A stretch of 64,000 nucleotides of DNA, taken from positions 6,206,815 through 6,270,814 of the forward strand of contig NC_020054.1 of NCBI RefSeq assembly GCF_000331105.1, in the 5' to 3' direction. The position numbers and the translations under genes were made by a program. This DNA is from Fibrella aestuarina BUZ 2 (lineage in GTDB: Bacteria > Bacteroidota > Bacteroidia > Cytophagales > Spirosomataceae). Below the pieces are notes generated by a model. That model was given only the letters and a program-made list of their open reading frames with translations. It was not told the DNA's origin and did not search any database. Below are positions 1 to 9,401 of the stretch, one piece after another (the stretch's first letter is position 1; every line of letters starts with the position of its first letter).

Positions 1-134
1 ACGGAGCCGTCGCGGTTCAGGCAGGTGAAAAAGCCACCCTGTTCGGTATCGACAGAATGTGTTTGCCAGAACGGAATGATGTTGGTCAGTAATTCGCGCT
101 TATAGAGGTCGGCAAGCTGGTCAAAAACAATCAT
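1..134 (-). CDS. N-acylglucosamine 2-epimerase family protein (5' part only)
   Basis: The gene begins at the ATG on the minus strand at 132-134 and runs off the left edge, so only about 44 N-terminal residues are visible. The readable peptide contains YKRELL, a PFW motif, then EQGGFFTCLNRDG, which is the characteristic start of the AGE/cellobiose 2-epimerase (alpha/alpha-six barrel) family. These enzymes epimerise sugars at C2. It is the last visible gene of the minus-strand run SusC, SusD, GHL10-like protein, so a role in processing an imported sugar is likely. Whether it acts on N-acylglucosamine, a disaccharide or another sugar cannot be told from this fragment. Confidence 0.7.
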   Translation of the reverse strand, partial: MIVFDQLADLYKRELLTNIIPFWQTHSVDTEQGGFFTCLNRDGS

Positions 135-223
135 GGGAATGAAGGGAAAAGGGTGGATACGCCACTGAAAAACCAAGCGAAAGATAACGGGCTATCGCCA
201 TGAAGTATACCGTATCCACGCAA

Positions 224-1363
224 TCAATACGTAAAATAAGTGTTAAAAAAGCGGGGCTGTTCGGTCAGTCCTTCGTAGTAAAAAAAGACTTCGCCGTTGA
301 GTTGTTGGCGTCGGTTTTCGTTGATCATCGCCTGCAAAAAGCTCTCGTCGGGTTTGTAGCTTCCCACTTTGAGCAATACGCCGGGCACCAGCAGGCGCCG
401 TTTATCGGCCGAAATCTGCTGCGTGGTGATTTTGGTCAGCTCATTGCGGTAGGCGTCGATGTTGTAGCGGTAGATCTGCGGGGAAATCAGATCAACCCAA
501 CCGTTCTGCACCCAGGTTGGCCAATCTTGCAGGTACTCGGTTTTGGCAAACGGATAAATGCTGGGGGCCATGGCAATCTGTAGCGTTGGCCGAATGGCTT
601 TCAACTCGGTATAGAGCCGTTTGGCAAACCCATTGAGCCGGTTGGCCCGCCAGTTCACCCAGGCAACGTCTGTTTTAGGATCGGTGGGCATCGACCCGCC
701 CGTTTCCTGCTTGTATGCCGCCAGAACAGCCGGGTTATACCCACATTCGGTGGGCAGCGCAGGCAGGCGATCGTCGCCCTGAATACCGTCGAGGTCGGGG
801 TAGTTGGTGGCTACCTCTTTCAACAGCGACAGCATAAAATCCTGCACCTCCGGGTCGAGGGCGTTCATCCACTTGAAGCCATTTTTAACCACGACCTTGC
901 CATCCTGCCCCAAAGCGGCCCACTGCGGCTTCATCCGCAGTATGTGCTCGCCGAAGCCATTATTTTCGGCCGCAAAGCCGTACTCCATCCAGGCGTAGAC
1001 CTTGATCGAATCGGCATGCGCCGCGTCGAGCAGTTCGCGCAGTGGATCGCGGCCCTGCAGGCTTTCGTCGATTTCGATGCCGAAGGTGTTTTTCATCACC
1101 GCCGACGGGTACAGGGTCCGGCCTTTGTTCCACATGACCACGAAGATGTGGTTGATGCCGCTCTGCCGACAGGTTTTCACGGCCTGGCGGATGCCCGCCG
1201 ACGTACCCAGCACCTGACTCCCTACGTTGGTGAGCCAAACGCCCCGCACATGGCGGGAAACGGGGGGGTCGGTGCGGGCAGGTTGTGCAACCGTTGTGGA
1301 CCTGCACTGCCCAAACAGGGCAGGCAGGGCACACAACAGACAGAAAAGAACGCGTTTACGCAT
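224..1363 (-). CDS. GHL10 (DUF187-type) glycosyl hydrolase-like secreted protein
   Basis: The 379-residue protein starts with a hydrophobic signal sequence (RKRVLFCLLCALPALFG) and continues with RGVWLTNVGSQVLG, the usual opening of the YngK/GHL10 family, a TIM-barrel group related to glycoside hydrolases. Other family-like segments are VMWNKGRTLYPS, VYAWMEYGF, MNALDPEVQDFML, DLDGIQGDDRL and DLISPQIYRY. The ATG at 1361-1363 is preferred over one seven codons upstream because it places the basic n-region directly before the hydrophobic core. It lies 56 bp after the SusD gene, in the same direction, so it is probably the hydrolase of that transport locus. The substrate is unknown; members of the family have been linked to peptidoglycan-like or other polysaccharides. 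Confidence 0.75.
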   Translation of the reverse strand: MRKRVLFCLLCALPALFGQCRSTTVAQPARTDPPVSRHVRGVWLTNVGSQVLGTSAGIRQAVKTCRQSGINHIFVVMWNKGRTLYPSAVMKNTFGIEIDESLQGRDPLRELLDAAHADSIKVYAWMEYGFAAENNGFGEHILRMKPQWAALGQDGKVVVKNGFKWMNALDPEVQDFMLSLLKEVATNYPDLDGIQGDDRLPALPTECGYNPAVLAAYKQETGGSMPTDPKTDVAWVNWRANRLNGFAKRLYTELKAIRPTLQIAMAPSIYPFAKTEYLQDWPTWVQNGWVDLISPQIYRYNIDAYRNELTKITTQQISADKRRLLVPGVLLKVGSYKPDESFLQAMINENRRQQLNGEVFFYYEGLTEQPRFFNTYFTY

Positions 1364-1419
1364 AGAGGTTGAGTAACGAATCATTGGTAGCTAGTTATAC
1401 TGGCCGTGGGCGCGGGGCG

Positions 1420-3195
1420 TTACCAGCCCAGATTCTGCTTGAGGCCTTTGTTCTTATCCAGCTCGCCCTGTGGAATTGGCCAGAGCGCGTGCTTGTCGAC
1501 GTTGACGCGGGTCTCGTTGCGGCTTTTGATCCGCTGGGCCACGCTGGCCGAATAGTCAGGGATATCGTTCAGGTCCTGCACCGATCCTTTGGCGCCAAAC
1601 GTTGGCACAGCCGGTACGTTGGCCGGATTCAGCGCCGCCCCCACGATGGGGCCGTTTAGGACTTCTTTGACGATCCCCCACCGCCGAATGTCGAACAGGC
1701 GCAGGCCTTCGGTCGCAAACTCGACGGCCCGCTCCCGACGAACCAACTGCCGCAGCTTGGTCTGGTCAGACAGGGTGGTAGCCGGTTGTCCCGCCCGCCG
1801 CCGAACGGCGTTGATGGCGTCCGTCACTGACCCGTCGATCTGGTTCAGTTCGATTTTAGCCTCGGCGTAGGTCAGCAAAATTTCGGCGTACCGCATCAGA
1901 ATGAACGGCGTTTTCAACTCCCAGGCATACTGGTCGGGGTCGTTGTACTTGCGCCAGACGTACCCAACGCCGCCCACGGCCCCCGTCGACCCAAACTGCC
2001 ACACGCTGTTGGACGAGGTCACGAAGTCGGGGTTGCCGTTGACGACATCGTACTTCTGCGTATTCCAGTTGAAGCGGAAAATCTGGTCGCTGTGGATGTT
2101 GTAGATAAACCGCTGATTGGGGTTCTGATACGGCAGGCTGGCCGTTTTGACCATTCTGACTTCGATGGTATCGCCCGGCATGTAGAGCGTCCAGCGCAGG
2201 CGGCGGTCGCGGTTGCGGCTCGGGTTGGCCGGGTCATACAAGGGCGATTCGTCGATGCGCTTGCCGTCAGTGCATTCAAACTTGTCGACCATCGCCTGCG
2301 TCGGGAAGTTGTTGCTCTGGGCACCCAGCGTCTGGCGGGGGGTGTAGCCTACCACCTGCCACGAGGCAATGTTCGGGTTTTCGGCGGGGTACATCATCTG
2401 CCCGATCACCTCCCGGCCCGCATTGGCGGTTTGCCCGGCCAGCGTAAACAAGGCCTGATAATTGGGGTTCAGGCTGTGGTTGCCGCTTTTGATGATGGTG
2501 TTGGTGGCCTCGGCGGCCGTCGCATAGTCTTTGATGAGCATAGCCAGCCGGGCTTTGATCCCCAGCGCCATGTGTTTGCTCATCCGGCCCCGTTCGGCGG
2601 GGTTGAGTTCCAGGCCCGCATAGGCTTCGTCGAGGTCTTTGTAGAGCGCTTTGGCAATCTCCTCCTTCGGGCTTTGGGCCTGCGTTTCGTACTGATCGGG
2701 CTGGAGCGGTTGGGTGTAGTACACCACGTCGCCATACCAGGTGATCAGGTTCAGGTAGGCCCAGGCCCGCAGCGTCAGGGCTTCGCCCCGCATCCGGGCA
2801 TAGGCGGTCGGGCTGCTCTGGGCCTGCCCCCGTTTCATGCCTTCGAGCAGGTCGTTGGCGCGGGCGATGAGTCGGTAGCCCTGCTGCCAGCCCGTTTCCG
2901 ACATGGCGTTGCCGATCACGAATGGCCCCTGATTACCCATGGCTACCAGTGCTTCGGGATCAGTTTTGCGGGAAATGATGAGGTCAGTGGTGCCCTCAAC
3001 GCGCTTCAGGTCAGGTACGTTGCCCCGGCTGTTCCAGAAGGCCGCGTTGTAGACCCCGGTCAGGCCGATTCGGATTTCGGCTTCGTTGGCGTAAAAAGTG
3101 GCGCTTGAGGGCGTATCCAGCGGCTGCCGGTTCAGGAAGTCCTGACAGCCAGAGGCCAGTATAGCCAGCGCAATAATCGATACTATCTTTTTCAT
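1420..3195 (-). CDS. RagB/SusD family nutrient-uptake outer-membrane lipoprotein
   Basis: The 591-residue protein has a lipoprotein signal (ALAILASGC, lipidated Cys at about residue 17) followed by QDFLNRQPLDTPSSATFYANEAE, the standard SusD N-terminus. The tail has the SusD features RRRAGQ, LVRRERAVEFATEGLRLFDIRRWG and a closing LWPIPQGELDKNKGLKQNLGW. SusD proteins sit on the cell surface as a lid over the paired SusC barrel and bind the incoming ligand. It starts 8 bp after the end of the SusC gene upstream and is followed by the GHL10-like gene, so the three genes form a transport and processing operon. Confidence 0.95.
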   Translation of the reverse strand: MKKIVSIIALAILASGCQDFLNRQPLDTPSSATFYANEAEIRIGLTGVYNAAFWNSRGNVPDLKRVEGTTDLIISRKTDPEALVAMGNQGPFVIGNAMSETGWQQGYRLIARANDLLEGMKRGQAQSSPTAYARMRGEALTLRAWAYLNLITWYGDVVYYTQPLQPDQYETQAQSPKEEIAKALYKDLDEAYAGLELNPAERGRMSKHMALGIKARLAMLIKDYATAAEATNTIIKSGNHSLNPNYQALFTLAGQTANAGREVIGQMMYPAENPNIASWQVVGYTPRQTLGAQSNNFPTQAMVDKFECTDGKRIDESPLYDPANPSRNRDRRLRWTLYMPGDTIEVRMVKTASLPYQNPNQRFIYNIHSDQIFRFNWNTQKYDVVNGNPDFVTSSNSVWQFGSTGAVGGVGYVWRKYNDPDQYAWELKTPFILMRYAEILLTYAEAKIELNQIDGSVTDAINAVRRRAGQPATTLSDQTKLRQLVRRERAVEFATEGLRLFDIRRWGIVKEVLNGPIVGAALNPANVPAVPTFGAKGSVQDLNDIPDYSASVAQRIKSRNETRVNVDKHALWPIPQGELDKNKGLKQNLGW

Positions 3196-3203
3196 GGCGA
3201 TGT

Positions 3204-6200
3204 TCAGAATTTCAGGTTTAGACCAACGGTGTAGGTTTTGATGAGCGGGTAAAACTCAGCCGTGTTGTTGTTGATCTCCGGATCGAAGCCTTTCCAGAAG
3301 GGCGTAAGGGTAAACAGGTTCTGCGCGCTGACGTAAAAACGGGCCGAGCCAATGCCCAGCTTGGTGGTGAGGGCGTCGGGCAGGCGGACGCCCAGATTCA
3401 CGTTTTTGAGGCGGAAATAGGCCGAATTTTTCACCCAGAACGACGAGTTGGTTCCGTTGACACCGATGGCGGGCAACAGGCGCGGGAACGTAGCGTTGGG
3501 GTTCTCGGGCGTCCAGTAATCTTTATGAATCGCCAGCAGCGACGGAATGAAATCCCCGGCGAAGAAAGGCCAGGCACCCGTGCCCGAGATGTAGTTTTCT
3601 TTCTTACCCACGCCCTGCCCAAACAGGTTCAGGTCGAAAATGCCGTACGACAGGTTGGCGTTGATGCTGTATTCGTAGCGGGGAAAGCTGTTGCCGATAA
3701 AGGTCCGGTCGTCGGCGTTGACTTTGCCATCACCGTTCAGGTCAGCATATTTGATATCGCCGGGCGCCGGGGTGAAAAAGTGGGTGGGGCTGGACGCAAT
3801 CTCTTCTTTCGACTGAAAATAACCGATGGCCTGATACCCGTAGTACGACCGAAGCGGGTAGCCCTCGGCCGAGCGCAGCAGCCCCTCGTCGATGTAGGGC
3901 ACGCCTGGCAGCTCGGTCACTTTATTTTGTACGTCAGACAACACGCCCGTTATGTCGTAGCGCAGCCCGCCGATGCGGTTGCGGTAGGTAGCCGATACCT
4001 CCCAGCCCCGGTTTTCCATTTTGCCCAGGTTAAGCAGGGCCGGGTTCAGGCCCACATAACCCGGGATTGGGCGGCGCATCAGAATGTCCGAGATCTTTCG
4101 AACGTAATAATCCGCCGTGATGCTCAGGCCTTTGAGCAATTGAAAATCAACACCTACGTCGAATTGCGTCGATTGTTCCCAGGTAGTACCCGCATTTACC
4201 GCGTCGGTCAGCGCCAGGCCCTGATTGATGGTATTGTTGAAATAATAGTCGTTGCCCGACGCATACGTACCGGCAAACGGATACAGTTCAGGTACGCCCT
4301 GATTGCCCAACGTGCCGTACGACGCCCGGATTTTGGCGAAGGAAATCACCGAGCTCAGCCCCGAGAAGAATTTTTCATTGCTGAATACCCAGCCCGCCGA
4401 CGCCGACGGGAAGAAACCCCACTGCCGGTCGAGGGCCTGCGCGAACCGCGACGAGCCATCGTAGCGGCCATTTACCTCAAGCAGGTATTTGTCCTGAAAC
4501 GCGTAGTTCAGACGGCCATAGAAGCCCGCCAGCGCATATTCGTTGGCCCCACCCGAGTTATCTCGGTTGGCGCCACCCAGCGAGAGGTACGGCAGCCCTT
4601 CGTTGATGAAGTCAGAGCGCGAGGCACCCAGGCTGCGGGTAACGCCCTCCTCCGTCTGAGCGCCCACGAGCAGTTTCGCTTCGTTTTTAGCATCGCGGTA
4701 GGTGTAGGTAGCCTGCGCCAGGTACGTTGTCCGGTAGTTGGTCGAGTAGCTTTCCGAAAGGGCGTTGGTACCGGGATACGGCGCCACCAGGTCGTAGGAC
4801 TTATTGGCGATGTTGGGCGCATACACATTGTAGTTTTTCTGGAACCGCTTCGTGTTGGGATACCACTGCTCACGGGCCGCACTTGCCTCAATTTCCAGCG
4901 CCTTGATGGGCGTATAAATGAACGAGGCTTTACCCAAGAAACTAGGCGTAATCACCTGCAACAGACCGCTTGATTCAGCCTGGCCCAACGGGTTACGCCG
5001 GTTGGACTGCCCAGCATCCCCATACATGCCATCGCCAAACTTCGCGGGGCCGGTGGCCGGTAACCCAATGGCCTGCCGGATGATGAATTCGGGGCTGCCG
5101 CCAGCGGGTTCGGTGCGGGTCGACTGGTTGAAGAACAGCACCGACGTGAGCCGAAGCTTGTCATTAAATCGAATGTCGGGGTTCAGACGCAGGTCAAACC
5201 GATTAAAGCTGTTGTTCGGAATCAGCCCCTGCTGATTCAGGTACGACACCGAAGCAAACAGGCTGGCCTTTTCGCTGCCCGCTTCCACGGTAAGGTTGTG
5301 GTTCTGCATCAGGCCGCTGTTGGTCAGCAGCAGCTTCACCCAGTCGTTGTCGAACACCTCCAGGTTGTCGGGGGCAGTGCTTTTGTACTTATCGATGAGC
5401 GCCTGCGAAAACACAAACGCATTGGGGTTGCCGGTCTGATTGCGCTGCGCCACATTGCTCAGCTCCATGTGCTCCACGGCGCTTACCTTCTGGGGAATGT
5501 TGGTCGCTTCCTGCTTCGTCACGAAGACGTTGTAGCCCACTTTGATGCCGCCCGTGCCGCCCCGTTTGGTCTTGACGAGCACGACGCCGTTGGCCGCCCG
5601 CGAGCCGTAGACGGCGGTCGACGCGGCATCTTTCAGCACCGTAATGCTTTCAATGGCGTTGGCATCCACGTTGTCGAGGCTCGATACCACCCCATCAATC
5701 AGGATAAGCGGCGCCTGGCTGGAGAAGATCGAGCCAATACCCCGAATTCGGATGGTGGGGGAATCGGCACCGGGCTTACCCGACCCCTGAAATACGGACA
5801 CCCCGGGCGCCAGGCCCTGCAACAGGTTGCTGGTCGTACCCACCTGCCGTTTCAGCAGGTCGGTCGACTTCAATTGGGTGACCGACCCGGTGAGGTTGGC
5901 TTTCTTCTGAACGCCATAACCGACCACCACCACTTCCGACAGGGTGCGGTCGTTAGGCTTCAGCGTAATCGCTAGCTCCGCGCTGTTGGCAATTACCTCG
6001 GCGTTGTCATACCCAATGCTGGAGACAATCAGGGTAGCGCCCTGATCAACAACCAGCGAAAAGTTGCCGGAGGCATCAGTGGAAGTGCCCTTGTTGGTGC
6101 CTTTCACGGCGACGTTGGCACCAACCACGCCTTCGCGGGTGTCGCCGTCAATAATTTTCCCCTTAATGGCAATCGACTGCGCCATTGCCGAGGTCCAGCC

Positions 6201-6236
6201 TATCGCCAGCAGGAGGAGGAATAGAAATCGTTTCAT
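3204..6236 (-). CDS. SusC/RagA family TonB-linked outer-membrane transporter
   Basis: The 1010-residue protein has a signal peptide ending near AMAQS, an N-terminal carboxypeptidase-regulatory-like domain (about residues 22-100, with KGKIIDGDTREGVVGANV), the SusC signature VVVVGYGVQKKANLTGSV, a plug domain (about 115-225, with IRIRGIGSI and ESITVLKDAASTAVYGSRAANGVVLVKTKRG) and a large beta barrel ending in aromatic-rich TVGLNLKF. It imports a ligand caught by the SusD partner using TonB energy. It is the first gene of the minus-strand operon. A perfect TAnnTTTG -7 element lies 38-45 bases upstream of the start on the same strand. Confidence 0.96.
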   Translation of the reverse strand: MKRFLFLLLLAIGWTSAMAQSIAIKGKIIDGDTREGVVGANVAVKGTNKGTSTDASGNFSLVVDQGATLIVSSIGYDNAEVIANSAELAITLKPNDRTLSEVVVVGYGVQKKANLTGSVTQLKSTDLLKRQVGTTSNLLQGLAPGVSVFQGSGKPGADSPTIRIRGIGSIFSSQAPLILIDGVVSSLDNVDANAIESITVLKDAASTAVYGSRAANGVVLVKTKRGGTGGIKVGYNVFVTKQEATNIPQKVSAVEHMELSNVAQRNQTGNPNAFVFSQALIDKYKSTAPDNLEVFDNDWVKLLLTNSGLMQNHNLTVEAGSEKASLFASVSYLNQQGLIPNNSFNRFDLRLNPDIRFNDKLRLTSVLFFNQSTRTEPAGGSPEFIIRQAIGLPATGPAKFGDGMYGDAGQSNRRNPLGQAESSGLLQVITPSFLGKASFIYTPIKALEIEASAAREQWYPNTKRFQKNYNVYAPNIANKSYDLVAPYPGTNALSESYSTNYRTTYLAQATYTYRDAKNEAKLLVGAQTEEGVTRSLGASRSDFINEGLPYLSLGGANRDNSGGANEYALAGFYGRLNYAFQDKYLLEVNGRYDGSSRFAQALDRQWGFFPSASAGWVFSNEKFFSGLSSVISFAKIRASYGTLGNQGVPELYPFAGTYASGNDYYFNNTINQGLALTDAVNAGTTWEQSTQFDVGVDFQLLKGLSITADYYVRKISDILMRRPIPGYVGLNPALLNLGKMENRGWEVSATYRNRIGGLRYDITGVLSDVQNKVTELPGVPYIDEGLLRSAEGYPLRSYYGYQAIGYFQSKEEIASSPTHFFTPAPGDIKYADLNGDGKVNADDRTFIGNSFPRYEYSINANLSYGIFDLNLFGQGVGKKENYISGTGAWPFFAGDFIPSLLAIHKDYWTPENPNATFPRLLPAIGVNGTNSSFWVKNSAYFRLKNVNLGVRLPDALTTKLGIGSARFYVSAQNLFTLTPFWKGFDPEINNNTAEFYPLIKTYTVGLNLKF

Positions 6237-6273
6237 AAGAAAAGAAGGAATGGACTATTATCTGGATGATGCA

Positions 6274-6281
6274 CAAACGTA
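6274..6281 (-). promoter_or_regulatory. Candidate -7 element for the SusC operon
   Basis: On the minus strand the sequence reads TACGTTTG, an exact match to the Bacteroidota -7 consensus TAnnTTTG. Transcription would start some 7 bases further on, leaving a 5' leader of about 30 bases before the SusC ATG. No convincing -33 TTTG is visible at the proper distance. The rest of the 6237-6396 spacer is AT-rich and must also hold the promoter of the divergent DUF4127 operon, for which only an imperfect TTTATTTG is seen. Confidence 0.4.
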
Positions 6282-6396
6282 ATCTTTTTACATAAATTAA
6301 TAAAACTTCTGTAAAATTTTTATTAAAGTTTATTTGGATAGCGCCGGTTTATTCAGACATTTGTTTCGCACATCCCCCTAAAACCCGTCTTTTATC

Positions 6397-7974
6397 ATGC
6401 GTAGCTGGTTTTCACTGTGTTTGAGTCTGCTACTGACGCTGCTTGCTTGTAATCAAGTTGAGGCGCAGGCAACGGCTCGTATCCTGCTGATTCCCCTCGA
6501 TGATCGCCCCCCCTGTTTGCAGTTTCCGGTGCAGATGGGCAAGATTGGCGATGTCGACGTGGTGACGCCGCCACGCGAGTTGCTCGGCCGGTTTACGGAC
6601 GTAGGCAAATCCGACGAGCTTATCCGCTGGCTACGTACCCAGTCGCTGACCCAGTTCGACGCGGCCATTATCTCGGTCGATATGCTCGCCTATGGGGGGC
6701 TCGTGGGTTCGCGCATTCATGGGGTGCCCGAAAAAGAAGCGCTCGACCGCCTCGCGGTTATCCGGGAACTGCGCCGTAAAGCACCGACTCTGAAGATATA
6801 TGGGTCCAGCGTGATTATGCGGCTGGCCCCAACCGCCGACGGCAAAAACGAAGCCTACCGGGAGAAGCTGGCGAAATGGGCCGAAGTCTCACCCGATCCA
6901 GTTCAGCAGGAACTGACCCGACAGCTCGAAGCGGCCATTCCCGCCGCGGCCTTAGCCGACTACAAACAGGCCCGCGTGCGTAACCTACGGGTCAATGAAT
7001 ACGCAGTTAAGCTGACCAACGACAAAGTATTTGACTACCTGATTGTCTCGCAGGACGACGCCAAACCGAAGGGCGTGCACATCCGGGACCGCGAGACACT
7101 GACCGCCGCCGTCCAACGGGCGAAGCTGACCGGGAGAGTAGCCATTCAGCCGGGGGCCGACGAGGTATCGATGCTGCTGCTGGCCCGGGCGGTCTCGGAT
7201 CGGTATGACTACCATCCGCGCATCAAAGCCATTTACTCGTCTGAAACCGCTGCCAATACGGTAATGCCCTACGAAGACCGGCCCCTGCGACAAACTGTTA
7301 GCTTTCACCTGAACGCGGTGGGCGCGCGGGAGGTAACCGACCCGGAGCAGGCCGACATCTTGTATTATGTGTTTGCCTCGCGCTTCGACACGGGCAGCGC
7401 GCAGCAGTTTGCCAGCCAGATCATCAATAGCCCCCCGGCCAAAGGCCTCATCATTGCCGACGTAGACCCCAAAGGTGACGTGCAGGGCGGCGACATTCCG
7501 TTCACCGAAGCGCTGAAACAGACCTCTATCTTCGCTCGGGCGTATGGCTACGCCTGCTGGAACACGGCCGGTAACACCATCGGCACGGCCCTCCCCCACG
7601 GCATCCTGGCGGGCGTGTCGCGCGTGGTGGCCAAACGCAATGCCGCGGCTGTCGGGCGGATGAATCGGGCGCAGCTATGGTTCATGCTGAACCGATTACT
7701 GGATGATTACACGTATCATTCCATCATTCGCCCCAAGGCCAACAAACGGTGCCGCGCCAACCAATGGAACGCTTACCGGCTGACGCCCGAACAGACGGCG
7801 GCGGTTGAAGCCTATTGCCAGCAGGAACTGACCCCCATCGCCAGCGAGGTCGCCGCCGAGTTCTTTCCGAAAGCGAGTGGCCGCTCGTGCTCCATCAACA
7901 ATCTGCGCTTCAGCCTGCCCTGGAACCGTACGTTTGAAGCCGAAATCGATTTCGACGTAACTGACCGTCCGTAA
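6397..7974 (+). CDS. DUF4127 family lipoprotein
   Basis: The 525-residue protein has a lipoprotein-type signal (SLLLTLLAC, Cys at residue 18) followed at once by ARILLIPLDDRPPCLQFP and later VDVVTPPRELLGRF, the conserved start of DUF4127. Further family-like blocks are ISVDMLAYGGLVGSRIH, PGADEVSMLLLAR and the C-terminal CSINNLRFSLPWNRTFEAE. The family has no established biochemical role that I know of. It heads a plus-strand operon with a permease, a hydantoinase/oxoprolinase-like protein and an FAD oxidoreductase, and is divergent from the SusC/SusD operon, so a role in catabolism of the same imported compound is an inference. Confidence 0.85.
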   Translation: MRSWFSLCLSLLLTLLACNQVEAQATARILLIPLDDRPPCLQFPVQMGKIGDVDVVTPPRELLGRFTDVGKSDELIRWLRTQSLTQFDAAIISVDMLAYGGLVGSRIHGVPEKEALDRLAVIRELRRKAPTLKIYGSSVIMRLAPTADGKNEAYREKLAKWAEVSPDPVQQELTRQLEAAIPAAALADYKQARVRNLRVNEYAVKLTNDKVFDYLIVSQDDAKPKGVHIRDRETLTAAVQRAKLTGRVAIQPGADEVSMLLLARAVSDRYDYHPRIKAIYSSETAANTVMPYEDRPLRQTVSFHLNAVGAREVTDPEQADILYYVFASRFDTGSAQQFASQIINSPPAKGLIIADVDPKGDVQGGDIPFTEALKQTSIFARAYGYACWNTAGNTIGTALPHGILAGVSRVVAKRNAAAVGRMNRAQLWFMLNRLLDDYTYHSIIRPKANKRCRANQWNAYRLTPEQTAAVEAYCQQELTPIASEVAAEFFPKASGRSCSINNLRFSLPWNRTFEAEIDFDVTDRP

Positions 7975-8069
7975 CCAACCGTCCGTGACAAGACAAAACA
8001 GGCCGTTTCTGACGGCGGCTTATCCACCCCATACGTTCATCAGCCAGTTGATTGCCTAAACTTGCCCCT

Positions 8070-9377
8070 ATGATAGCCATCGGTCTACTCCTCATCTTTC
8101 TGGTTTTCGCCACCTTGATGTTTTTGCGGAAGATGCCCGCCCTGATTGCCCTGCCCGCCATGGCCGTGCTCATCGCAATACTTGCCCGGCTCAGTGCAAC
8201 CGACATCCTGAACGGCATCATTGCCAACGGCTCGGTCAAACTGGCGCCCGTCTACGTGGCGGTGTTTGCCGGGGCCATGATGGGTCGGGTATTGATTCAG
8301 GCGGGTATTGCCGAAGAAATCATCAAACGCGCCGCCGAATTTGGCGGGGAGCGCCCGCTGGTGGTGGCCTTCGGGCTAATGCTGGTCACGGCCATCCTCT
8401 TCACGACCCTGCAAGGGCTGGGCGCCATCATCACCGTTGGGTCGCTGGTGCTGCCCATCATGATGAGCCTCGGCATTCCCCGCAAGCTGGCGGGCGTGCT
8501 GTTTCTGCTGGCCTTTGCGACGGGCTTCATCTTTAACCCCATTCTCTTTACGCTTTACCGACAATTACTCCAATTGCCCGACAACCAGCCCATGCCACCG
8601 CAGGCGCTCACGTTTGCCTTCATCCTGCTGGGGTTGATGATTGTCTTCGTGATCGCCTACGCACTTATTGCCGCCAAACGCTCGGGCGAGGTCCTGCTGC
8701 TTTCGGCCGTAGCCGCCAGGGAGGTTGCCACACCCACCACGAAGCCCGCCAAGCGGAAAGCCGTGCCTGCCATTGCCCTGCTTACGCCGGTGGTGCCCCT
8801 CGTCCTGTTCATTGGCTTCAATGCGCTCGGCATCAAACTCGACTTCATCGCGGCCTTCATCATCGGATCGCTCTACGGCGTCGTCACTACCAACCTCCGC
8901 ACGTCCATTCAGATGCTGGCGTCGTCGGCCATCAAAGGCATCGAAGACGGAGCTCCGGCGGCCATTCTGATGATGGGCATCGGCATGCTGCTCAACGCGC
9001 TGAACCTGCCCCCCATCAAAACCGCCCTCGAACCCTTGATTGTGGCGCTGCCGTTTGGGTCGGCGTTCTTCTACATCGCCTTCTTCGGGCTGCTGTCGCC
9101 GCTGTCGCTGTACCGGGGGCCCCTCAATATTTTTGGCATCGGGGTGGGACTGTTCACCATCATGTTCGCGACCGGCATCTTACCGGCTCTGGCCTTACTG
9201 GCGGCGATTATGTGCGTCGTGCAGGTGCAGAACATCTGCGATCCAACCAATACGCACAACGTCTGGATTGCCAATTTTGTGGGGGTGCCCGTCGAAGGGT
9301 TGACCAAAGAAACCCTCTTACCCGCCATGCTCGTGTGCATCGTGGGCCTGCTGATCGCCGTGGTCCTGTTCTTCTAA
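8070..9377 (+). CDS. IT-superfamily permease (C4-dicarboxylate/citrate/gluconate type)
   Basis: The 435-residue protein is almost wholly hydrophobic, with about eleven or twelve predicted membrane spans. Segments such as VAVFAGAMMGRVLIQAGIAEEIIKRAAEF and LQGLGAIITVGSLVLPIMMSLGIPRKLAG resemble the paired re-entrant regions of ion transporter superfamily permeases. I place the start at the ATG at 8070, because the alternative TTG six codons upstream has nothing to support it. It lies 95 bp after the DUF4127 gene and 24 bp before the hydantoinase-like gene. The most likely cargo is an organic acid or amide that the next enzymes act on; the exact family is not certain. Confidence 0.7.
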   Translation: MIAIGLLLIFLVFATLMFLRKMPALIALPAMAVLIAILARLSATDILNGIIANGSVKLAPVYVAVFAGAMMGRVLIQAGIAEEIIKRAAEFGGERPLVVAFGLMLVTAILFTTLQGLGAIITVGSLVLPIMMSLGIPRKLAGVLFLLAFATGFIFNPILFTLYRQLLQLPDNQPMPPQALTFAFILLGLMIVFVIAYALIAAKRSGEVLLLSAVAAREVATPTTKPAKRKAVPAIALLTPVVPLVLFIGFNALGIKLDFIAAFIIGSLYGVVTTNLRTSIQMLASSAIKGIEDGAPAAILMMGIGMLLNALNLPPIKTALEPLIVALPFGSAFFYIAFFGLLSPLSLYRGPLNIFGIGVGLFTIMFATGILPALALLAAIMCVVQVQNICDPTNTHNVWIANFVGVPVEGLTKETLLPAMLVCIVGLLIAVVLFF

Positions 9378-9401
9378 CCCCGTATTGACCATAACCAGCG
9401 T

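Noticed and set aside
3525..4973. Long plus-strand open frame of 482 codons
   Set aside because: It lies wholly antisense to the SusC gene, has a low-complexity Arg/Val-rich composition and no domain; it is a by-product of GC-rich codon use.
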